Source: Burkholderia oklahomensis C6786
GTDB lineage: Bacteria; Pseudomonadota; Gammaproteobacteria; Burkholderiales; Burkholderiaceae
NCBI RefSeq assembly: GCF_000959365.1
Contig: NZ_CP009555.1
Coordinates: forward strand, 2,542,001-2,606,000
Direction of reading: 5' to 3'
Length of the DNA stretch: 64,000 nucleotides
The notes below the pieces were generated by a model. The model worked only from the letters and a program-made list of their open reading frames with translations, made no database searches and was not told where the DNA came from. Made by a program: the position numbers and the translations under genes. The stretch's first letter is position 1. Each line of letters starts with the position of its first letter. Shown piece by piece: positions 34,691 through 42,958 of the stretch.

Positions 34691-34727
34691 AAAAAGCAAG
34701 CCGCCCGCAATGCGCGGGCGGCTTTTT
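34691..34727. terminator. Bidirectional terminator between EamA and MFS genes
   Basis: AGCCGCCCGC (34699-34708) pairs with GCGGGCGGCT (34714-34723) over a 5-nt loop. It is flanked by AAAAA on the left and TTTTT on the right, so it can stop transcripts from both sides. Confidence 0.9.
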
Positions 34728-34782
34728 CGTTTCGTCGTCGGGCGCGCGGCGGCAGAAGCGCCGCCGGACGCGCCGCGACCGC

Positions 34783-35997
34783 TCAGGCGGCCGCGCCGCT
34801 GCCGGACAAGCGCGCCTGTCGCTGATACAGCACCGTCGACAGCGCGACGCCCGCCGCCGCCGCGACGGCCGCGCACAGGAACACCTGCGGATAGCCGAAC
34901 GCGCCGGCGACGTAGCCGGCAAGCGGTCCCGTGATGCCGAGCGACAGATCGAGGAACACCGAATACGCGGACAGCGCCGCGCCGCGGCTCGCGGGCGGCA
35001 CGAGCGCGACCGCCTCGACGCCGAGCGCGGGGAAGATCAGCGCGAAACCGAAGCCCGTCAGCGCCGCGCCGACGAGCGCGACGTGCGGCACGGGCGCGAG
35101 CCACAGCATCAGGAGGCCCGCGCATTCGAACGCGAACGACACGATCGCGACGCGGAATCCGCCGTGCGTCTTGATCGTGTTCGCGAACAACAGGCGCGCG
35201 CCGATGAAGAGCGTGCCGAACACGGTCAGCGACAGCGCCGCATTCGGCCAGTGGCGTTCGGCGTAGTAGAGCGTGATGAAGGTCGCGATCGAGCCGAAGC
35301 CGGCCGAGCCGAGCGCGAGGCCGAGGCCGTGCGGCAGCACGCGGGTGAGCACGCTCGCATACGACATCCGTTCGCCGTGCACGAGCGGCACGGGCGCGAT
35401 CAGCCGCGCGAGATAGTAGCCGGCGGCGGCGAGCGCGATCACGAGCACGCCGAGCACGGCGGGAATCAGCGCATGCGAGATCGCGACGCCGACGGGCGCG
35501 CCGATCGCGAGTGCGCCGTACGTCGCGATGCCGTTCCACGAGATCACGCGCGCGTTGTGCGCGGTGCCGACGCGGCCGATTCCCCACAGGATCGCGCCCG
35601 TGCCGACGAGGCTCTCGCCGATGCCGAGCACGAGCCGGCTCGCGACGAGCAGCACGATGCTCGCGGCCGGCCAGCGCGCGAACGCGAACGCCGAAAGCAG
35701 CAGCGCGCCGCTCGCGCCGCAAGCGGCGAGCCCGCGCAGCACGGTGCGCTTCGGGCCGAGCGTGTCCGCGCAGCGACCGGCGAGCGGCCGCGACGCGAGC
35801 GTCGCGAAATACTGCACGCTGATCGCCGCGCCCGCGACGATCGCGGAAAAGCCGAGCTCGTCGTGCACGAAGCCCGGCAGCACGGCGAGCGGCAGCCCGA
35901 TGGTCAGGTAGCAGACGAACGTGAACGAAACGACGGAGACGATCTGCAGCGTCGTGGCGGACGCGCTGCGCGGGGAAGGGGCGGAATCGGCGGACAT
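34783..35997 (-). CDS. MFS transporter, YhhS/YfcJ-like
   Basis: This 404-residue, 12-helix MFS protein belongs to the group with [54 protein letters not shown] near the N-terminus. Other landmarks are [72 protein letters not shown]. coli relatives have been linked to export of arabinose or glyphosate, but the substrate here is unknown. It is divergent from xdhA. Confidence 0.9.
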   Translation of the reverse strand: MSADSAPSPRSASATTLQIVSVVSFTFVCYLTIGLPLAVLPGFVHDELGFSAIVAGAAISVQYFATLASRPLAGRCADTLGPKRTVLRGLAACGASGALLLSAFAFARWPAASIVLLVASRLVLGIGESLVGTGAILWGIGRVGTAHNARVISWNGIATYGALAIGAPVGVAISHALIPAVLGVLVIALAAAGYYLARLIAPVPLVHGERMSYASVLTRVLPHGLGLALGSAGFGSIATFITLYYAERHWPNAALSLTVFGTLFIGARLLFANTIKTHGGFRVAIVSFAFECAGLLMLWLAPVPHVALVGAALTGFGFALIFPALGVEAVALVPPASRGAALSAYSVFLDLSLGITGPLAGYVAGAFGYPQVFLCAAVAAAAGVALSTVLYQRQARLSGSGAAA

Positions 35998-36276
35998 TGG
36001 GGGACGGAACGAAGACGCGCATCCATTTGATGCGAAAGCCGAATTTTTACATGGAACCGGTTTTCTTGCAGGTACTGCTTAGTTAAACGGTGCGCAAAGC
36101 GGCATATCGTCGCAGCGATATAAACCGCATGCGCGGGCGGCTATGGGTTCCGGAATTTGACGGTGATAGCGTGCGAATTGTGACGACGACGGCCGCGGCG
36201 GCCGCCTGCGCGCCGGTTCGGCGCTGCACGCACGGACATCGTCCATGCATGTCCCCATTTTCGAGAACGACGCAAC

Positions 36277-37794
36277 ATGAGTGAGCCGATCCGTTTCTAT
36301 CATCGCCAGGCGATCCGCGAGGTCAGCGGCGCGAACGTCACCCGCACGGTGCTCCAGTATCTGCGCGAGGACGCGCATTGCACCGGCACGAAGGAAGGTT
36401 GCGCGGAAGGCGACTGCGGCGCGTGCACGGTCGTCGTCGGCGAGCTGAACGACGCGGGCGGCGTCGATTTCAAGGCGGTCAACGCGTGCATCCAGTTCCT
36501 GCCGACGCTCGACGGCCGCGCGCTCTTCACGGTCGAGGATCTGCGCCAGCCGGACGGCGCGCTGCATCCGGTGCAGGACGCGCTCGTCGAATGCCACGGC
36601 TCGCAGTGCGGCTTCTGCACGCCGGGCTTCGCGATGTCGATGTGGGCGCTGTACGAGAAGCACGGGCACGGCGCGCCGTGCGCCGACCGGACGACGCCGT
36701 CGCGCGCCGAGATCGCCGACGCGCTGACGGGCAACCTGTGCCGCTGCACCGGCTACCGGCCGATCGTTGACGCGGCGGTGCGGATGTTCGACGCGCCGCC
36801 GCCGAAGGCCCCCGTGGACGTCGCCGCGCTCGCGCGCATGCTGGACGCGCTGCGCCGCGACGACACGTTTCACTACGAGCACGCGGGCCGCACGTTCGAC
36901 GCGCCGCGCACGCTCGACGCGCTCGCGCGGCTGAAGGCCGACAAGCCGTCGGCGCGCGTGCTCGCGGGCAGTACCGACGTCGGCCTGTGGGTGACGAAGC
37001 AGCTCCGGGATTTGGGCGACGTGATCTACGTCGGCCAGGTGGCCGAGCTGCGCCGGATCGCCGAGCACGGCGACTGGATCGAGATCGGCGCGGGCGCGAC
37101 GCTCGAGGCCGCGTATGCGGCGCTCGCCGCGCACTATCCGGAGCTCACCGAGATGTGGAAGCGCTTCGCGTCGCTGCCGATCCGCAACGCGGGGACGATG
37201 GGCGGCAACGTCGCGAACGGCTCGCCGATCGGCGATTCGATGCCCGGCCTCATCGCGCTCGGTGCGCGCGTCGTGCTGCGCGGCGGCGACGCGACGCGCG
37301 AGCTGCCGCTCGAGGATCTGTATCTCGGCTATCAGAAGAAGGACATGGCCGAGCACGAGCTCGTCGTCGCATTGAGGGTGCCGAAGCGCACCGGCGCGCG
37401 CGCAAACCTGCGATTCCGCACGTACAAGCTGTCGAAGCGCTTCGATTCCGACATCTCGGCCGTCTGCGCGGCGTTCGCGTTCGTCATGGACGGCGAGTCG
37501 ATCCGCGCGCCGCGCATCGCGTTCGGCGGGATGGCCGCGACGCCGAAGCGCGCGCCGCACGCGGAGGCCGTGCTCGCCGACGCCGTCTGGGACGAAGCCG
37601 CCGCGCTCGCGGCGATGCGCGCGCTCGACGACGATTACGCGCCGCTCACCGACATGCGCGCGTCGAGCGCGTACCGGATCGAGACCGCGAAGAACCTGTT
37701 GTACCGCTTCTGGCTGGAGACCCGCCCGCACGATCCGCTGCCCGCCGCGGCCGTGAACGTGCGCGAAGTCGCCGCCGAGCCGGCCGCCTCCTGA
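36277..37794 (+). CDS. xdhA: Xanthine dehydrogenase small subunit (FeS and FAD domains)
   Basis: XdhA carries electrons from the molybdenum site to NAD+. It has 505 residues. A plant-type [2Fe-2S] domain has GTKEGCAEGDCGACTV and NACIQF. A second helical [2Fe-2S] domain has CHGSQCGFCTPGFAMSMW and TGNLCRCTGYRPIVDAA. An FAD domain follows (VLAGSTDVGLWVTKQ, LPIRNAGTMGGNVANGSPIGDSMP). It starts a two-gene operon with xdhB 29 bp downstream. It is divergent from an MFS gene, with an ATATCG...CGATAT inverted repeat at 36104-36121 in between. Confidence 0.97.
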   Translation: MSEPIRFYHRQAIREVSGANVTRTVLQYLREDAHCTGTKEGCAEGDCGACTVVVGELNDAGGVDFKAVNACIQFLPTLDGRALFTVEDLRQPDGALHPVQDALVECHGSQCGFCTPGFAMSMWALYEKHGHGAPCADRTTPSRAEIADALTGNLCRCTGYRPIVDAAVRMFDAPPPKAPVDVAALARMLDALRRDDTFHYEHAGRTFDAPRTLDALARLKADKPSARVLAGSTDVGLWVTKQLRDLGDVIYVGQVAELRRIAEHGDWIEIGAGATLEAAYAALAAHYPELTEMWKRFASLPIRNAGTMGGNVANGSPIGDSMPGLIALGARVVLRGGDATRELPLEDLYLGYQKKDMAEHELVVALRVPKRTGARANLRFRTYKLSKRFDSDISAVCAAFAFVMDGESIRAPRIAFGGMAATPKRAPHAEAVLADAVWDEAAALAAMRALDDDYAPLTDMRASSAYRIETAKNLLYRFWLETRPHDPLPAAAVNVREVAAEPAAS

Positions 37795-37823
37795 CCGATC
37801 GACGCCAAGCGGAGCATCGCATC

Positions 37824-40193
37824 ATGAATCAGCAAGCCGAACCTTTCCTGAGCGTCGCCGCCGACGCCGAGCGCGACGCGTTCAAGCAAGTCCACGTGTC
37901 GCGTCCGCACGAATCCGCGCATCTGCACGTGAGCGGGCGCGCGACCTACACCGACGACATCCCGCTCGTCGCGGGCACGCTGCACGCGGCGCTCGGCCTG
38001 TCCGCGAAGCCGCACGCGAAGATCGTGTCGATGCGGCTCGACGCGGTGCGCGCGTCGGCGGGCTTCGTCGCCGTGCTGACCGCCGCGGACATTCCGGGCG
38101 TCAACGATTGCGGGCCGATCGTTCACGACGATCCGGTGCTCGCCGACGGCGTCGTCCAGTACGTCGGGCAGCCGATGTTCGTCGTCGTCGCGACGTCGCA
38201 CGACGCGGCGCGCGCGGCCGCACGCCGCGCGCAGATCGAATACGACGAGCTGCCGGCGATCCTGACCGCGCAGGACGCGCGCGCGGCCGATTCGTACGTG
38301 ATCCCGCCGATGACGCTCGCGCGCGGCGACGCGGCCGCGCGGATCGCGCACGCCGCGCATCGCGGCACGGGCGAGCTGACGCTCGGCGGCCAGGAGCAGT
38401 TCTATCTGGAAGGGCAGATCGCATACGCGGTGCCGAAGGAAGACGGCGCGATGCACGTCTACAGCTCGACGCAGCATCCGAGCGAGATGCAGCATCTCGT
38501 CGCGCACGTGCTCGGGCTCGCGTCGCACGACGTGCTCGTCGAATGCCGGCGGATGGGCGGCGGCTTCGGCGGCAAGGAATCGCAATCGGGCCTGTTCGCG
38601 TGCTGCGCGGCGCTCGCCGCGTGGAAGCTGCAATGCCCCGTGAAGCTGCGCCCCGATCGCGACGACGACATGATGATCACCGGCAAGCGGCACGACTTCC
38701 ATTACCGCTACGACGTCGGCTTCGACGACGCGGGCGTGATCGAAGGCGTGTCGGTCGACATGACGTCGCGCTGCGGCTTCTCCGCCGATCTGTCGGGGCC
38801 CGTGATGACGCGCGCGGTGTGTCACTTCGACAACGCGTACTGGCTGCCCGATGTGTCGATCGTCGGCCGCTGCGGGAAGACGAACACGCAGTCGAACACC
38901 GCGTTCCGCGGCTTCGGCGGACCGCAGGGCGCGTTCGCGATAGAGTCCATCATCGACAGCGTCGCGCGCTCGCTCGGCCGCGATCCGCTCGACGTGCGCC
39001 GCGCGAACCTGTACGGCAAGACCGAGCGCAACGTGACGCCGTACGGGCAGACGGTCGAGGACAACGTGCTGCACGAGTTGATCGCCGAGCTCGAGGCGAC
39101 GAGCGAATACCGCGAGCGCCGCGCGGCGACGCGCGCGTTCAACGCGGCGAACCCGGTGCTGAAGAAGGGCATCGCGCTCACGCCGGTGAAGTTCGGCATC
39201 GCGTTCAACGTCACGCATTTCAACCAGGCGGGCGCGCTCGTCCACATCTATACCGACGGCTCGATCCTCGTGAACCACGGCGGCACCGAGATGGGCCAGG
39301 GGCTCAACACGAAGGTCGCGCAGGTCGTCGCGCACGAGCTCGGCGTCGGCTTCGGGCGAATCCGCGTGACGGCGACCGACACGAGCAAGGTCGCGAACAC
39401 ATCGGCGACCGCGGCGTCGACGGGCTCCGATCTGAACGGCAAGGCCGCGCAGGACGCCGCGCGCCAGTTGCGCGAGCGGCTCGCCGCGTTCGCGGCCGAA
39501 CGCTTCGGCGACGGCGCGGCGAGCGCGGCCGACGTGCGCTTCGCGCACGACGAAGTGCGCGTCGGCGACGCCGTCGTGCCGTTCGCGGAAGTCGTCGCGC
39601 ATGCGTATCGCGCGCGCGTGCAGCTATGGTCGGACGGCTTCTACGCGACGCCGAAGCTGCACTGGGATCAGGCGACGCTGCGCGGTCGGCCGTTCTTCTA
39701 CTACGCGTACGGCGCGGCGGTGTCGGAAGTCGTCGTCGACACGCTGACGGGCGAGATGCGCGTGCTGCGCGCCGATGCGCTGCACGACGTCGGCGCGTCG
39801 CTGAATCCGGCGATCGACATCGGACAGGTCGAGGGCGCGTTCATCCAGGGGATGGGCTGGCTGACGACCGAAGAGCTGTGGTGGAACGACGGCGGCAAGC
39901 TGATGACGCATGCGCCGTCGACGTACAAGATCCCGACCGTCAACGACTGTCCGCCGGATTTCCGCGTGAAGCTGTTCGACAATCGCAATGCGGAGGACAG
40001 CATTCACCGGTCGAAGGCGGTCGGCGAGCCGCCGCTGCTGCTGCCGTTCTCGGTGTTCTTCGCGATCCGCGACGCGATCGCGGCGGTCGGCGATTACGCG
40101 ATCGATCCGCCGCTCGCCGCGCCCGCGACGGGCGAGTCGATTCTGCATGCGGTGCGGGCCGTGCGTGCGGCGCGGGCGGCGGCGAGAGCGTGA
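37824..40193 (+). CDS. xdhB: Xanthine dehydrogenase large subunit (molybdopterin)
   Basis: XdhB hydroxylates hypoxanthine and xanthine to urate at the molybdenum cofactor. It has 789 residues. Landmarks are GRATYTDDIP at the start of the domain, GGGFGGKESQSG and FRGFGGPQGAFAIE around the cofactor, VNHGGTEMGQGLNTK, and the catalytic Glu in AVGEPPLLLPFSVFFA near the C-terminus. ATG at 37824 (MNQQAEPF) is chosen because upstream frame-open sequence is shadow of xdhA. The usual next gene, xdhC for cofactor insertion, is not found downstream. Confidence 0.97.
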   Translation: MNQQAEPFLSVAADAERDAFKQVHVSRPHESAHLHVSGRATYTDDIPLVAGTLHAALGLSAKPHAKIVSMRLDAVRASAGFVAVLTAADIPGVNDCGPIVHDDPVLADGVVQYVGQPMFVVVATSHDAARAAARRAQIEYDELPAILTAQDARAADSYVIPPMTLARGDAAARIAHAAHRGTGELTLGGQEQFYLEGQIAYAVPKEDGAMHVYSSTQHPSEMQHLVAHVLGLASHDVLVECRRMGGGFGGKESQSGLFACCAALAAWKLQCPVKLRPDRDDDMMITGKRHDFHYRYDVGFDDAGVIEGVSVDMTSRCGFSADLSGPVMTRAVCHFDNAYWLPDVSIVGRCGKTNTQSNTAFRGFGGPQGAFAIESIIDSVARSLGRDPLDVRRANLYGKTERNVTPYGQTVEDNVLHELIAELEATSEYRERRAATRAFNAANPVLKKGIALTPVKFGIAFNVTHFNQAGALVHIYTDGSILVNHGGTEMGQGLNTKVAQVVAHELGVGFGRIRVTATDTSKVANTSATAASTGSDLNGKAAQDAARQLRERLAAFAAERFGDGAASAADVRFAHDEVRVGDAVVPFAEVVAHAYRARVQLWSDGFYATPKLHWDQATLRGRPFFYYAYGAAVSEVVVDTLTGEMRVLRADALHDVGASLNPAIDIGQVEGAFIQGMGWLTTEELWWNDGGKLMTHAPSTYKIPTVNDCPPDFRVKLFDNRNAEDSIHRSKAVGEPPLLLPFSVFFAIRDAIAAVGDYAIDPPLAAPATGESILHAVRAVRAARAAARA

Positions 40194-40795
40194 TGCGGTG
40201 TCGGCCGCGCGGATGGGCGAATGCGCGAATGCATGATTGTGCGAGTGCGTGACGCAGCGGCGCAAGAAGGAACGCGCGTGCCGATAACGCGGGTGCCGAT
40301 TGGCGCAGAGGCGCGGCCTCGCATCGCGCCGTAAGAGACACCGGCAGCGAGGATCGAGCGGCGGCGATGCGGACGGCCGACGCGCGTGGCAATGCGGCGC
40401 GCGCATCGAAGCCGCATGCACATGCGTATGCGGCTTCGATGCGCACGCGGTGATCCGGCAAACGTACGCGCGCGAGCGTGCGATGCGCCGTCGCTCGCAA
40501 GCATGCGTTCGCGCGAGATCGTCCGGTGCCGGACGCCGCACGCTGCCGCAATCGTTGTCCGGAAGCCGCCCGCGCGCTTGTTTCGCACATCGGCCCGCGC
40601 GCGGCGAGCCAGTGCGACGGTTTCCACGCCGAGGCGGTTCGTTCGGCGCGTACGCAGCCCGAATGCAAATGGCGCGCCGGCCCGAAGCTAACCGATCCGT
40701 ACAAACCTGCACTTCTCAACGGAGCCGGTTTCCGCGAAGATGATCGGCGCTTCCCTCCCGACGACGGATCGAAAACGACGACAACGACGACAACG
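40194..40795. other. Intergenic region with large hairpin after xdhB
   Basis: These 602 bp have no supported gene where xdhC would normally lie. They contain a 17-bp perfect inverted repeat (40401-40444). The rest shows GC-rich low-complexity sequence without motifs I recognise. Confidence 0.65.
40401..40444. repeat. Perfect 17-bp inverted repeat (hairpin)
   Basis: GCGCATCGAAGCCGCAT at 40401-40417 pairs exactly with 40428-40444 across a 10-nt loop. No T-run follows on either strand, so it is not a standard terminator. It could be a transcript stabiliser, a regulator site or a decayed element end. Confidence 0.85.
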
Positions 40796-41578
40796 ATGAG
40801 ACACGCCCTGACGAAGCATCTCGGCGCCGCGCTGCTGACCGCGGCCGCCGCGCTCGCGCAAGTGCACGCAGCCGAGCTGCACGTGATGAATTCCGGCGGC
40901 TTCACGGCCGCGTACAAATTGCTTGCGCCGAAGTTCGAGGCGACGACGGGCAACACGCTCGACATCGCGTATGGGCCGTCGATGGGCACGACGCCTGAAG
41001 CGATCCCGAACCGGCTTGCGCGCGGCGAGCCGGCCGACGTCGTGATCATGGTCGGCTACGCGCTCGACGAGCTGATCCGCGAAGGCAAGGTCGATCCGGG
41101 CTCGCGCGTCGAGCTCGCCGATTCGCGGATCGGCGCGGTCGTGCGCGCGGGCGAGCCGGTGCCCGACATCGGCACGCCCGACGCGCTGAAGGCCGCGCTG
41201 CTGCACGCGAAATCGGTCGCGTACTCGGACAGCGCGAGCGGCATCTATATCCAGAACGCGCTGTTCGAGCGGCTCGGCGTCGAAGCCGAGGTCAAGCCGA
41301 AGGCGACGATGGTGCCGCGCATTCCGGTCGCATCGAAGGTCGCCGACGGCACGTATGCGCTCGGCTTCCAGCAGGTGAGCGAACTGCTGCCGGTGCAGGG
41401 CGTGACGTTCGTCGGCAAGATTCCGGAGTCGCTGCAATCGGTCACGCGGTTCGCGGGCGGGATGCCGGTCGGCGCGAAGCATCCGCGCGAGGCGCGTGCG
41501 CTGCTCGACTATCTGGCGTCGCCCGCGTCGGCCGACGACATCCGCAAGACGGGCCTCGATCCGATTCCGGCGCGCTGA
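40796..41578 (+). CDS. Orphan periplasmic substrate-binding protein, ModA-like
   Basis: This 260-residue periplasmic protein has a signal peptide (MRHALTKHLGAALLTAAAALAQVHA, then AELHVMNSGGFTAAYKLLAPKFEATTG). The fold resembles the ModA/extracellular solute-binding group 11 type (NRLARGEPADVVIMVGYALDELIREGKVDPGSRVELADSRIGAVVRAG; SDSASGIYIQNALFERLG; RFAGGMPVGAKHPREARALLDYLASPASADDIRKTGLDP). No ABC permease or ATPase is adjacent. The distance from xdhB is 600 bp, so a link to molybdenum supply is only suggested. The ATG at 40796 is placed by the signal peptide. Confidence 0.85.
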   Translation: MRHALTKHLGAALLTAAAALAQVHAAELHVMNSGGFTAAYKLLAPKFEATTGNTLDIAYGPSMGTTPEAIPNRLARGEPADVVIMVGYALDELIREGKVDPGSRVELADSRIGAVVRAGEPVPDIGTPDALKAALLHAKSVAYSDSASGIYIQNALFERLGVEAEVKPKATMVPRIPVASKVADGTYALGFQQVSELLPVQGVTFVGKIPESLQSVTRFAGGMPVGAKHPREARALLDYLASPASADDIRKTGLDPIPAR

Positions 41579-41950
41579 CGCGTTGCGTTTGCGTCGTCGG
41601 TCGCGCCGCTGCGCTTCGTGCGGCGACGGTCGCATGCGCTGGCCGCAACGCGGGCGAGCCGAGGGTCGCAGGTCGAGTACCGGCTGCTTCGGCTGACGAC
41701 GCTCGCAAGATTCGTCGAGCCGGCTCCCGCGCACCACGCGTTGCGCCGCCAATCGCGAACCCGAGCCTCATGCGGCGACGAGATCGCGCGCCGGCCGCGA
41801 TAGGCGCGAGCCGAGCGCCGCAAGCTGCGAACGATCTTCACGCGCCCCGGAGACAACCGGCCGCGCACCGCCCGAATGGACGCGCGGCGCGCGTCGCGTA
41901 CACTCGCAGATTCGCGCGTCACGTGCCGCGCGCCTTGGCGAGGAACACTC
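41579..41950. other. Intergenic region, no gene seen
   Basis: These 372 bp of GC-rich sequence lie between the ModA-like gene and the NTF2-fold gene. I see no repeat, hairpin or start-supported ORF worth listing. Confidence 0.55.
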
Positions 41951-42355
41951 ATGCAAGCGCATCGACCGTATTTCGACGAGATCGTCGCCGGCTGCGACGC
42001 GATTCGCGGCTGGCTCTCAGGCGACGTGTCCGGGCCCGCCGCGCTCGATGCGCTGATGGCGCGCTTCGCGCCGCGCTTCACGATGATCGGCACCGACGGA
42101 AACGTCTACGATCACGCGGCCGCGCATGCGCTGTTCGCGCGGCTCCACGGCCGCAAGCCCGGCTTGAAGATCACGTTCGCGGAGATGCGCGCGCTCGCCG
42201 CGGATCCGGCGCTCGGCGTCGTCAGCTACTGCGAGTTTCAGACGGACGCGACGGGCGCGCTGCCGACGCGCCGCTCGACCGCCGTGTTCGAGCGCGATCC
42301 GCAAACGGGCGCGGTGCGCTGGACGCATCTGCAGGAGACCTTCTGCGTGGCGTGA
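41951..42355 (+). CDS. NTF2-fold (SnoaL/DUF4440-like) protein
   Basis: This 134-residue single-domain protein has helix-rich N-terminal sequence (YFDEIVAGCDAIRGWLSGDVSGPAALDALMARFAPRFTMIGTDGNVYDHAAAHALFARLHG). A beta sheet follows, ending TRRSTAVFERDPQTGAVRWTHLQETFC, typical of NTF2-like proteins with a ligand pocket. The ATG at 41951 is preferred over one 75 bp upstream. The last third of the gene plus its downstream flank is duplicated right after it (42448-42640). The enzymatic role is unknown. Confidence 0.8.
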   Translation: MQAHRPYFDEIVAGCDAIRGWLSGDVSGPAALDALMARFAPRFTMIGTDGNVYDHAAAHALFARLHGRKPGLKITFAEMRALAADPALGVVSYCEFQTDATGALPTRRSTAVFERDPQTGAVRWTHLQETFCVA

Positions 42356-42640
42356 GCGTGTGTGTGCCGGAGTGCGAATGCCGCTCGCGCTCCGCGTTCG
42401 ATCTGCCGCTCGCGTCCGATCGGCGTTGCGCCGATCCCGAGCCGTGCGCGCTGCCGACACGCCGCTCGACCGCCGTGTTCGAACGCGTTCCGCAAACGGG
42501 GGCGGTGCGCCGACGCATCTGCAGGAGACCTTCTGCGTAGCGTGAGCGCACGCTTGCCGGTGCGCAAACGTCGCTCGCGCTCCGCATTCCGTCGGCCGTT
42601 CGCGCCCGATCGGCATTGCACAGATCCCGAGCGCGCGCAT
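42257..42640. repeat. 191-bp tandem duplication covering the 3' end of the NTF2-fold gene
   Basis: The segment from 42257 (the last about 33 codons of the gene) to 42447 is repeated from 42448, offset 191 bp and then 190 bp after a 1-bp deletion. The duplicated 3' end reads CTGCCGAC(G/A)CGCCGCTCG and ends TTCTGCGT(G/A)GCGTGAGCG. Substitutions and the deletion make the second copy a frameshifted pseudo-fragment. Similarity continues for about 95 bp into the flanks of both copies. Confidence 0.88.
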
Positions 42641-42958
42641 CAATCGACCGTGCAAAGGTAGGATGATATGTTATATCATCGTCCTCTTCGCGTAGGCGAG
42701 CCGTAAGCCGTCGCGCTCGTGCGGCGCCGCCGCCGCCTGCGCACAGCCGCGCGTGCGCGACGCTGATGCAGGCGGGATTGCGGTCCCTGCCGATTGCACG
42801 ACGTCCCGCCGCCCGCGCGATGCCGATCAAGGTTGCGGGAGTCGACGAGCAGTGAACACATCGAAGCAGGCGGGATGCATTCGGCGCCGCAGGGTGCCGA
42901 CGACGGCGGGGCGCGCGATGAGCGCATCGACATTTGCGACGGACGAGGCGATCCGCCG
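42356..42958. other. Duplicated flank and upstream region of the TonB receptor operon
   Basis: These 603 bp contain the second copy of the NTF2 gene tail and the palindrome at 42662-42680. A further 278 bp then lead to the receptor start. I looked for a cobalamin riboswitch and saw no conserved boxes. Confidence 0.65.
42662..42680. promoter_or_regulatory. 19-bp palindrome upstream of the TonB/ABC operon, candidate metalloregulator site
   Basis: GATGATAT-GTT-ATATCATC is a perfect 8-3-8 inverted repeat in otherwise GC-rich DNA. By my count it matches the 19-bp Fur consensus at 10 positions and contains the ATGTTATA half-site seen in Zur operators. It lies 278 bp before the chosen receptor start, so the promoter may be here with a long leader. 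Confidence 0.6.

Larger units (their letters stand above)
34175..34782. other. Convergent intergenic region with the 33-copy heptamer array
   Basis: These 608 bp between the 3' ends of EamA and an MFS gene contain no supported gene. They contain the (ACCGCCA)n array at 34306-34541 and a terminator at 34691-34727. Confidence 0.8.

Noticed and set aside
42356..42958. Cobalamin riboswitch before the TonB receptor
   Set aside because: No B12-box sequence or its flanking conserved stems could be found; the receptor also looks like a siderophore type.
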